Assembly (NCBI RefSeq): GCF_048264025.1
Contig: NZ_JBLXDN010000014.1
Span: 44,125-108,124 of the forward strand
Source: Nitrincola sp048264025
GTDB lineage: Bacteria > Pseudomonadota > Gammaproteobacteria > Pseudomonadales > Balneatricaceae
Direction of reading: 5' to 3'
Length of the DNA stretch: 64,000 nucleotides
Below are positions 58,157-64,000 of this stretch, piece after piece. A model generated the notes under the pieces. It was not told the DNA's origin. It did no database searches and saw only the letters and a program-made list of their open reading frames with translations. Made by a program: the position numbers and the translations under genes. Position 1 is the stretch's first letter; every line of letters starts with the position of its first letter.

Positions 58157-59055
58157 TTGCTTTTGTTGATGAGTATCGTGACCAATACGGAGTCGAGCCG
58201 ATCTGTCGAATCCTGCAGATTGCTCCGTCGGGTTACTACAAGCAGGTCGCCAGAGCTCGTGATCCTGAGTTGCGCCCTGACCGCAGTAAACGGGATGACC
58301 AGCTCTGTGTTGAAATCCAGCGTGTCTGGGATGACAACATGCAATGTTACGGTGTAGTCAAGGTCTGGAAGCAGCTTCTACGGGAGCAGGTTGAGGTGGC
58401 TCGATGCACCGTGAGGCGCCTGATGCAGCGTCTTGGCTTACAGGGTGTGCGTCGAGGCCAAGCTGTCCGCACCACGGTACCGGATGATAAAGCCGCCTAC
58501 CCACAAGACAGGGTTCAGCGCTATTTCCATGCTGATCAGCCCAACCAGTTGTGGGTATCGGACTTCACGTATGTCTCGACCTGGCAGGGTTGGCTCTATG
58601 TGGCTTTTGTGATCGATGTCTTTGCACGTCGCATTGTGGGCTGGCGGGTCAGCAACCGTATGCAGACTGATTTCGTTCTGGATGCACTGGAGCAGGCCTT
58701 GCATGAACGTCAACCACATCGGGCCGGAGGGCTGATCCATCACAGTGACCGAGGTAGCCAGTATGTTTCCATCCGATACACTGAGCGCCTAGCCGAGGCC
58801 AATATAGAGCCTTCTGTGGGCAGTAAAGGAGACAGCTACGACAATGCATTGGCTGAGACCCTCAATGGCTTGTACAAGGCTGAGGTGATCCACCGCCAAT
58901 CATGGAAGAGCCGTGAAGCCGTTGAGATGGCCACTCTGAAATGGGTGCATTGGTATAACCATCAGCGGCTACTGGGTTCGATTGGGTATATACCTCCAGC
59001 GGAAGCTGAGGCAAACTACTATCAGCACCAAACTGGTCAGGCTATAGCGGCCTGA
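58153..59055 (+). CDS. IS3-family transposase OrfB
   Basis: The 300-residue catalytic protein has an N-terminal HTH_21-like part (FVDEYRDQYGVEPICRILQIAPSGYY) and an rve integrase core with the DDE triad: Asp in WVSDFTYVSTWQGWLYVAFVIDVFARRIVGW, Asp in LIHHSDRGSQYVS and Glu in YDNALAETLNGLYKAEVI. All three acidic residues are intact, so the element may still be active. TTG start, or frameshift from OrfA. Confidence 0.93.
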   Translation: MIAFVDEYRDQYGVEPICRILQIAPSGYYKQVARARDPELRPDRSKRDDQLCVEIQRVWDDNMQCYGVVKVWKQLLREQVEVARCTVRRLMQRLGLQGVRRGQAVRTTVPDDKAAYPQDRVQRYFHADQPNQLWVSDFTYVSTWQGWLYVAFVIDVFARRIVGWRVSNRMQTDFVLDALEQALHERQPHRAGGLIHHSDRGSQYVSIRYTERLAEANIEPSVGSKGDSYDNALAETLNGLYKAEVIHRQSWKSREAVEMATLKWVHWYNHQRLLGSIGYIPPAEAEANYYQHQTGQAIAA

Positions 59056-59094
59056 CTTAAAGCAAACTGCCTCCACAAAACCCGGTACGATTCA

Positions 59095-59543
59095 ACTTGA
59101 TCCTTAATATCAACCGCAATTAAACGGGAAGTAATCAACTCATGTTGTTTAACTAAATACTGAAGGCGCTTTAATGAATTAACTTGATAGGTGGTTAAAT
59201 GAACAGTGTTTGAATCATCAGATTTAGGTTTTTGCTGTTGACAAGAAATATAAAATTCAAAATTTCTAATGTGATGACGTATAAGCTCAAGGAGTTCAAC
59301 ACTATTTAAAGGATCACAAGCATGTTCATACATATCTAATTCATGAATTTTGTATGTTTCATTTAACTGATAGAACGGAAACTTACCACACATAGTGATC
59401 AACAAAGACAATTTTTCTTTTGGATCTAAAGAATTGGGCTCCAATTGAATCAATATTTTTTTATCTGGCATGTTAGAAGCTATTAAAAGCAGGTTTTCTG
59501 CAATATCCAGACATTTATTTTCTAATTCCTGCTGATAGTCCAT
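59095..59543 (-). pseudogene. island protein of unknown function, 3' end cut by IS3
   Basis: About 148 native residues of a soluble, helical, acidic protein (MDYQQELENKCLDIAENLLLIA, then LDMYEHACDPLNSVELLELIRHHIRNFEFY). I do not recognise a family. The reading frame continues into the IS right end, adding about 19 foreign residues before a stop. Its start shares one base with the stop of the preceding excisionase-like gene, so both were once one operon transcribed leftward from the operator region at 59.8 kb. Confidence 0.6.
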
Positions 59544-59746
59544 CAGATTGACTCCTTTTCAGATAACTGCTTTGAAAGCAAAACCACATTCACAAGGCGG
59601 TGCTTACCGATTCGCTCAGTTGGCAAATAGCCGTTTTCAATCCAACCACGGACAATCGACTGATCCATGCGTATCCAGTCGGCAAATTCACGCCACTGCA
59701 TAAGCGGAGGGATTGGAGTTGCGACCGGGATCAGTTGTTGTTCCAT
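59543..59746 (-). CDS. excisionase/Cox-like DNA-binding protein
   Basis: The 67-residue protein consists of a winged-helix of the excisionase/MerR type: MQWREFADWIRMDQSIVRGWIENGYLPTERIGKHRLVNVVLLSK. Small proteins of this kind direct excision or act as anti-repressors in temperate phages and genomic islands. It is divergent from a repressor-like gene with three operator palindromes between, the typical Cox/C arrangement. Its end overlaps the truncated gene by one base. Confidence 0.7.
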   Translation of the reverse strand: MEQQLIPVATPIPPLMQWREFADWIRMDQSIVRGWIENGYLPTERIGKHRLVNVVLLSKQLSEKESI

Positions 59747-59799
59747 GGTTGTACCTCTATAATCGGTTGTTGTGTATTTGGTTATACAAAATACTTAGC

Positions 59800-59863
59800 T
59801 AGTACTATGTACCATTCATAGTACTAATATTATAGTATGCGATATTATTTGTATATAGTACTA
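59800..59863. promoter_or_regulatory. triple operator of a phage-like switch
   Basis: The 8-base palindrome TAGTACTA occurs at 59800-59807, 59819-59826 and 59856-59863 in the gap between the divergent regulators. The first two are part of a larger inverted repeat with perfect 10-base arms TAGTACTATG and CATAGTACTA around TACCATT. This layout matches cooperative repressor binding at divergent promoters; TATTAT at 59843-59848 may be the rightward -10. Confidence 0.7.
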
Positions 59864-59882
59864 GTGATTAAATGTGTAAATT

Positions 59883-60155
59883 ATGAGCGATATAACTTAT
59901 AGAGCTTTACTATTGATGGGAAAAGCCAGCCTAGACGAGCTAACCAGGGCTGGAGAAACCAATTACCCAAGATGGAGTAACATCAAAAGAGGTAAAGCAC
60001 GTTGCGGAGCTGAAGAGATTGAAATACTTGGTCAGATGTTCCCTGAATACGCTCTATGGCTGATAAGCGGGAAAGTAGCGCCAGAAGCAGGACAGACAAG
60101 CCCTGAACTGGAAGAAGTTAGACACTCAGACTCAGGGAAACAGAGCGCGGGATAA
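59883..60155 (+). CDS. phage-type regulator, repressor/CII-like
   Basis: The 90-residue protein (MSDITYRALLLMGKASLDELTRAGETNYPRWSNIKRGKARCGAEEIEILGQMFPEYALWLISG) resembles small DNA-binding proteins of temperate and filamentous phages in marine Gammaproteobacteria; the central part fits a helix-turn-helix that reads like a compact lambda-type repressor domain, and the tail PEAGQTSPELEE is polar. It faces the excisionase-like gene across three identical palindromes and is the likely protein that binds them. Confidence 0.6.
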   Translation: MSDITYRALLLMGKASLDELTRAGETNYPRWSNIKRGKARCGAEEIEILGQMFPEYALWLISGKVAPEAGQTSPELEEVRHSDSGKQSAG

Positions 60156-60180
60156 GACTTGCGCAAGAGGTGCAAAAACG

Positions 60181-60606
60181 ATGGATGAAAAGGGAAAGGG
60201 GAACGGTCTGAACCTGGATTTTAAAATAGATCCAGAAGACATTATCAACAGACCAGGTAGAAGAAGGGAATACGAAGTAGTCAATTCAGAAGTACCATTA
60301 TGGGTACATATCATGTTAGGTATAGTGGCTGGTTCAATCTTAATAGCAGTCTTATGGACCGGTTACTGGAAATACCAGGCGTATCAACTACACCAACACA
60401 TCAAGCGTGCAGATGAACGTCAACAAACTGAACTGATGATAATGCGAGAGCAAAGAAACCTTCGGCAGCAAGCAATCGTCCAGGAGCAACAAAGACAAGA
60501 AAGAACCAGGCAAATGGCAACCCCACAATGCCGGTTCTGGACAGACCACTACAGAAACAACCCTGATCAGAAATCATTAGAGAACATGAGGCGCTATTGC
60601 CCCTAA
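60181..60606 (+). CDS. island membrane protein of unknown function
   Basis: The 141-residue protein has a charged N-terminal part, one membrane helix (WVHIMLGIVAGSILIAVLWTGYW, residues about 46-68) and a long glutamine- and arginine-rich helix (residues 75-115, probably coiled coil) ending in a short domain with two cysteines. A single-pass protein with a coiled tail is seen in many phages and islands, but I do not recognise a family. It follows the repressor-like gene after 25 bases on the same strand. Confidence 0.6.
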   Translation: MDEKGKGNGLNLDFKIDPEDIINRPGRRREYEVVNSEVPLWVHIMLGIVAGSILIAVLWTGYWKYQAYQLHQHIKRADERQQTELMIMREQRNLRQQAIVQEQQRQERTRQMATPQCRFWTDHYRNNPDQKSLENMRRYCP

Positions 60607-60721
60607 TGTGTCGCAAAAGTGTCGAAAACAATGCGGAATATAGCGACTCAATGGGATTTTTGAAAACAGGGAATTCAATAAAATCAGTGTATTGTGTAAC
60701 GTAGTGGTGTAACGAGAGGGT

Positions 60722-60755
60722 GAGGGCAAGGGTTCGATCCCCCTAGACTCCACCA
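60722..60755 (+). other. tmRNA-like 3' end, attachment-site remnant
   Basis: GGGTTCGATCCCCCT forms a T-arm with the TTCGATC loop and is followed by AGACTCC and ACCA, a full acceptor end. The CTCCACCA ending fits tmRNA (ssrA), a frequent integration target. The 5' part of the RNA gene is absent, so this is a partial copy left by integration; a tRNA origin cannot be excluded. Confidence 0.65.
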
Positions 60756-60824
60756 ATTCAATACACCTACCAAGTAAACGTCCACTGACCGGACAAAAAA
60801 AGGACAAAAATAAACGGACGAAAC

Positions 60825-61032
60825 TCATCCGTTGAAATCGCCCCCGATTACTTCCTGTGTAAATTCAATCTCTACCGTTTCATACGGCAGTTCGTGTCTC
60901 TCCTGATAATGCTGCGTCATAGCCTCTGAGCTATGTGCCATGGCATGCTGTATTTTCTTAATGTCATACCCGGCATCGACATCCCTCATACCTGTCGCAA
61001 ACTCACTGACACTGACTACGCCTGATTTACCT
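60825..61032 (-). pseudogene. tyrosine recombinase (integrase) C-terminal remnant
   Basis: On the minus strand an open frame without start encodes DVDAGYDIKKIQHAMAHSSEAMTQHYQERHELPY and an acidic tail. The His in AMAHSSEAMTQHY and the final Tyr are the last catalytic residues of phage-type tyrosine recombinases. Only about 65 codons remain; the catalytic Arg part is gone. Its 3' end points to the tmRNA-like fragment 70 bases away, the usual int-att layout. Confidence 0.72.
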
Positions 61033-61196
61033 TACCACGTCGTTTTTACCCCGCTCATGACAGGCGTCTATTCTCAGTTAAGCCAGTTTCGTGTGTATTA
61101 ATGCTATGCTCAAGAGACAAACTCAAGAAAGCTTGTTGCCTCTTTTTGGTTTGATATGCCTAAGGTTCACACAACTTAACTGAGTACAGGTGTCAC
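61033..61196. other. gap between integrase remnant and next gene
   Basis: No gene or clear promoter could be supported. The stretch TGTGTATTAATGCTATGCTC near 61095-61115 is AT-rich enough to contain a promoter for the following gene but no good -35/-10 pair was found. Confidence 0.3.
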
Positions 61197-61907
61197 ATGA
61201 AGAAGAATTTTACAGCTCAAATTGTTGATTATAAATCGATCAATGAAATACCCGGTGCTTGGTCAACAGCTGATTATAAGGCACTGTTAGCTGAAATGGG
61301 CTTGGGTGAGGGCTTAGAGGATTTAAGCGAAAAAGACATAAAGGACATGTGTTATATGTCATTAAATGATCTTGAACATGCTGAGGCCGCGAATGTAGTG
61401 CTGAGTTTTCTATTCTCAGAGGAGAAACTCACTGAAGGAAAAATTGAGCAGTTGTCTCATGATTTAGCAGAGGAAAAAATGTGGGAGAGGTTTTCGGATG
61501 TACGTTTTCACCATCGTCTTTTTAATGCCTATGATTTATTACGATCAGCCTATAACGGCATTTTTCCGCAACCCACTGGCGTGCAACTCACACTCAAAGT
61601 TACTGCAAAAGAACGCGATGATTTAACCATCTTTGATGAGGCTCCAAAACCATCTATCGTCAGGTTATTAGCACAGGGTATGGACGAGAATGTCACGCTC
61701 AATCGACTCTATTCTGATCAGATTTGCGGTGCTGCATTCCCGGAAGCTGAAGGCATTATCTGGTTATTAGAAGCGTTATCGAAAACAGATGACTCCCGAA
61801 CTTATCTGCTGACCAGTTCCAGCTTTTGGCTGGAAGACATAAAAGAGCTAGACCAATTTGAAGGAGAGGTTCACGTTGATGAGCAAGAGGGTGACGGGCA
61901 AGCTTAA
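61197..61907 (+). CDS. hypothetical cytoplasmic protein
   Basis: The 236-residue acidic protein has no signal peptide or membrane helix and no family I recognise. The N-terminal half is helical (DLSEKDIKDMCYMSLNDLEHAEAANVVLSFLF); the second half contains VQLTLKVTAKERDDLTIFDEAPKPSIVRLLAQGMDENV and ends in a run of acidic residues. Its 3' end overlaps the serine hydrolase gene by 29 bases, so the two are translationally coupled and were probably acquired together. Confidence 0.6.
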   Translation: MKKNFTAQIVDYKSINEIPGAWSTADYKALLAEMGLGEGLEDLSEKDIKDMCYMSLNDLEHAEAANVVLSFLFSEEKLTEGKIEQLSHDLAEEKMWERFSDVRFHHRLFNAYDLLRSAYNGIFPQPTGVQLTLKVTAKERDDLTIFDEAPKPSIVRLLAQGMDENVTLNRLYSDQICGAAFPEAEGIIWLLEALSKTDDSRTYLLTSSSFWLEDIKELDQFEGEVHVDEQEGDGQA

Positions 61908-62901
61908 TCTACTGACAACCTTGGTTGGACTGGCATTAATACTGCCCGCTTATGCGACTGATTTTTCCGCCATGGATGAAACCGCGCAAAGCTTTAGTAA
62001 TATAAAAACGGTGCAGATCGCCCACAAGGGCGAAGTTATTTGGGCAAAAGCTTACAACGGCGCTAATCTTGACTCGGAAACCAATATCAAATCGGCGTCA
62101 AAAACTCTCATGTCCACTATCGTCGGAATCGCTATTGAACGTGGCATTCTTGAAGGTGCGGACCAGCCCATTGCGCCATTATTATCTGATCAACTACCCG
62201 CCAACCCTGACCCGCGACTAAGCCAAATTACCATTGGTAACCTACTGTCAATGCAAGCCGGATTAGAGCGCACCTCTGGCCGTAACTATGGACGTTGGGT
62301 GATGAGCGATAACTGGGTAAAAACCGCATTGTCTTGGCCGTTTGACGAAGAGCCCGGCGGCAACATGCAATATTCAACCGGCAGTACACATATGCTTTCT
62401 GCCATCATTAAGCGAGAATCTGGCGAGCATACTTACCGGCTGGCAAACAGATGGTTAGCTGGCTCCGGCGTGCGAGTACTGAGCTGGGAAACCGATCCAC
62501 AAGGCATTCCCATGGGTGGTAATCAGGTAGGCATGACGCCTGCTTCACTGCTAGCGCTGGGTGAATTATATCGTCGCGGCGGTGTTACCGAAGACGGCAA
62601 GCGCCTCATTAGTAAACGGTGGATTGATGAAAGCTGGACGCAGCGTACGCAATCGCGTTTCCATCGCGGCGGATATGGTTATGGCTGGTTTATTCAGACC
62701 TTTGCTGGCGTTGAGGGTTATTACGGCTGGGGTTATGGTGGGCAGATGATTTATGTATTGCCAGAACTAGAGCTAACTGTCGCCATTACCTCAGAAGAAA
62801 ATTTACCATCTGGCCGAAGCGGCTATCGTGACCAGCTTCATCAGATGTTGAGTCGAGATATTATTCCAGCGATTCAATCAGATGTCTTTATACAAGGCTG
62901 A
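61879..62901 (+). CDS. secreted serine hydrolase, class C beta-lactamase/CubicO family
   Basis: The 340-residue protein has a signal peptide (LLTTLVGLALILPAYAT) and a beta-lactamase-like fold: SXXK nucleophile motif SASKTLMS near residue 75, the tyrosine motif region MQYSTGSTHMLSAII, and GWGYGGQMIYVLPELELTVAIT as the third strand. Members include D-aminopeptidases, esterases and penicillin-binding relatives. AAGGAGAGG lies ten bases before the ATG. The last few residues (after SDVF) come from a decayed IS3 end, so the original stop was lost. Substrate unknown. Confidence 0.82.
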   Translation: MSKRVTGKLNLLTTLVGLALILPAYATDFSAMDETAQSFSNIKTVQIAHKGEVIWAKAYNGANLDSETNIKSASKTLMSTIVGIAIERGILEGADQPIAPLLSDQLPANPDPRLSQITIGNLLSMQAGLERTSGRNYGRWVMSDNWVKTALSWPFDEEPGGNMQYSTGSTHMLSAIIKRESGEHTYRLANRWLAGSGVRVLSWETDPQGIPMGGNQVGMTPASLLALGELYRRGGVTEDGKRLISKRWIDESWTQRTQSRFHRGGYGYGWFIQTFAGVEGYYGWGYGGQMIYVLPELELTVAITSEENLPSGRSGYRDQLHQMLSRDIIPAIQSDVFIQG

Positions 62902-63112
62902 GGTGATCTGGCGTCAATCTCTGAAAGACCCTGAAGCCGTTGAAGTAGCAGCACTGAAATAGATACATGGGTAAAGCCATCAGCGGTTGCCGGGATCTAT
63001 TGGGTTGAAAATCACCGTATACCTTCAGGGCCAGCTGAGGCACACTACAGGAGTAACAATCCGGTCAGGCCATAGCGGCCTTAAGTAAAGCGAACTGTCT
63101 CCACAAACCTGG
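62885..63112 (+). mobile_element. decayed 3' end of a second IS3-family element
   Basis: The bases encode a broken version of the IS3 OrfB tail: LYKAEVIWRQSLKDPEAVEVAALK then a stop where the complete copy has Trp, followed by a frame-shifted rest and a terminal repeat (CTCCACAAACCTGG at about 63091-63104) like the right end at 59.07 kb. Similarity to the complete element is clear but imperfect, so it is an older, related copy. Confidence 0.75.
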
Positions 63113-63143
63113 TGTAAGTCAGTCTGTATAAGAGGGATTGAAC

Positions 63144-64000
63144 GTGAATAACAATAAATATACAGATCCATCCGAACTGCCATTTGCTGCACCCTGCAGA
63201 AAACTCAGCGATGATGCTCCACTCCGTTGGCTTCAGAAAGGTGTTGATGATTTACGGGCAGCTCCTCGACAAAGTCTGGTGTATGGCGTTTTAACGGTTT
63301 TACTCAGTTGGGCAATGACTGTCGCTACTATGCAATTTGGTAATATTGGTCTTTATCTTGGGCTTGTGAGTGGCTTCGTTTTTGCTGGACCCTGGCTGGC
63401 TTTAACGCTTTACGCGATCAGCTTACGGTTGGAAAGAGGTGAGAAGGTATCCTTAAGGCTATCAATAAGAGATGCGGGGAGCGTAATAGGATCAGCTATG
63501 ATCTTTGCAGTGGTATTAGTGATTGTATTACTGGTATGGGCGCGCGCGGCAAACACCATGTATATCTTTTTCCCGGAAGTTGCCAACCCAAGTTATAGTC
63601 AATTGGCCGTCTTTTTGATTGCAGGTATTTCAGTTGGCGCTCTTTTTTGTTTGGTCGTGTTCGCCGTCAGTGCCTTTTCATTGCCAATGTTGATTGACCG
63701 TAAGGCCGATGCGGTGACTGCCGTTGTCACGAGTGTGAATGCGGTCATGCGAAATAAATACCCACTTTTGCTTTGGGCTGTAATGATATCCTGCTTAATC
63801 ATGATTGCTGCGCTAACAGCATGGGTTGCGCTTGTCGTGATTATGCCTGTTTTAGGCCATGCCTCATGGCATGCCTACAGAGAAACAATCGATGCAGAGC
63901 AGTGGCCGAGTAATGAATTAAAAAGTAAGCGCCAAAGAATCAGCACCTACAATTTAGAATGTAACCGCTTCAAACTAACTCCATCAAATTCAATGTATGG
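63144..64000 (+). CDS. DUF2189 membrane protein, 3' end outside the window
   Basis: An open frame of at least 285 codons running off the right edge. GTG start has AGAGGG seven bases before it. The protein has RWLQKGVDDLRAAPRQSLVYGVLTVLL at the start and five to six hydrophobic helices, with VFAGPWLALTLYAISLRLERGE, SAFSLPMLIDRKADAVTAVVTS and MPVLGHASWHAYRE, the hallmarks of DUF2189. The role of this family is unknown. After the HASWHAYRE block, where most members end, at least 35 polar residues follow, perhaps a fusion or read-on into other DNA. Confidence 0.8.
   Translation, partial: MNNNKYTDPSELPFAAPCRKLSDDAPLRWLQKGVDDLRAAPRQSLVYGVLTVLLSWAMTVATMQFGNIGLYLGLVSGFVFAGPWLALTLYAISLRLERGEKVSLRLSIRDAGSVIGSAMIFAVVLVIVLLVWARAANTMYIFFPEVANPSYSQLAVFLIAGISVGALFCLVVFAVSAFSLPMLIDRKADAVTAVVTSVNAVMRNKYPLLLWAVMISCLIMIAALTAWVALVVIMPVLGHASWHAYRETIDAEQWPSNELKSKRQRISTYNLECNRFKLTPSNSMY

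Larger units (their letters stand above)
57783..59094 (+). mobile_element. IS3-family insertion sequence, complete
   Basis: About 1.3 kb bounded by TGAATC and GATTCA inside imperfect terminal inverted repeats of about 26 bases (left 57783-57808, right 59069-59094; shared core GTGGAGGC and ACCGG). It carries the two overlapping frames expected for the family. Sequence next to the two ends does not form a direct repeat (CATAT on the left, ACTTG on the right), and both flanking genes lose their 3' ends at the element. Confidence 0.88.

Noticed and set aside
60577..60828. 83-residue minus-strand reading frame containing VESRGIEPLP
   Set aside because: This is the translation of the tRNA/tmRNA T-arm and acceptor end, a well-known spurious protein, not a gene.
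1..64000. CRISPR array, rRNA operon or complete tRNA gene
   Set aside because: No regularly spaced repeats, rRNA stretches or full cloverleaf were found on reading both strands.

Overview
The window is about 64 kb from a gammaproteobacterial chromosome with no rRNA, CRISPR array or complete tRNA. Gene orders (ribB-ribH-nusB-thiL-pgpA-ribA, dxs-ispA-xseB next to pomAB, rplU-rpmA-obgE-proB, murJ-ribF-ileS-lspA-fkpB-minor pilins, bamD/rluD-pgeF-clpB) resemble Pseudomonas, Vibrio and marine Oceanospirillales. The sodium-type stator PomAB favours a marine or haloalkaline member of the Oceanospirillales or a close relative; this assignment is an inference.

Layout: 1-6.7 kb holds riboflavin, thiamine, phospholipid and isoprenoid genes. 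6.9-10.4 kb holds the flagellar stator, an ABC1/UbiB-like kinase and a hotdog thioesterase. 10.5-16.2 kb is an arsenosugar (rSAM/selenodomain-type) cluster: ArsS, an MTA phosphorylase, a SelD-associated flavoprotein, two glycosyltransferase-like enzymes, then an ECF-type sigma factor, a zinc anti-sigma protein and a membrane methyltransferase. 16.3-24.7 kb holds an orphan TAXI protein, UspA plus SulP, two acyltransferases and 5-oxoprolinase PxpBCA. 24.7-28.3 kb holds fabAB, ispB and tag. 28.4-40.5 kb is housekeeping: ribosomal proteins L21, L27 and S20, obgE, proB, murJ, ribF, ileS, lspA, fkpB, ending in a shortened minor-pilin set. 40.5-45.0 kb is accessory: a LysR regulator, quinone oxidoreductase, aldo/keto reductase and two orphan proteins. 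45.1-55.6 kb holds nadE, a Zur-type zinc operon, bamD, rluD, pgeF and clpB.

From 55.7 kb to the end the DNA is AT-richer and patched together from mobile pieces: a small candidate toxin/immunity-like pair, an IS1182-type remnant, a DUF4062 gene broken at both ends, a complete IS3-family element lacking a target duplication, a phage-like divergent regulatory region with three identical operator palindromes, a tmRNA-like 3' end beside an integrase remnant (an attachment site), an unknown gene coupled to a secreted serine hydrolase, a second decayed IS3 end, and a DUF2189 membrane protein that runs off the window.

Regulatory signals read directly from the sequence include a near-consensus sigma70 promoter and a folded leader before rplU, a TTGACA promoter for rpsT, a sigma32 promoter for clpB, a perfect Zur-like palindrome before the zinc operon, a perfect 14-bp palindrome between fabA and fabB, and three clear intrinsic terminators. 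The main candidates for new biology are the ArsM-less arsenosugar cluster with its own sigma/anti-sigma pair, the triple-operator island switch, and the two-gene unit after clpB.
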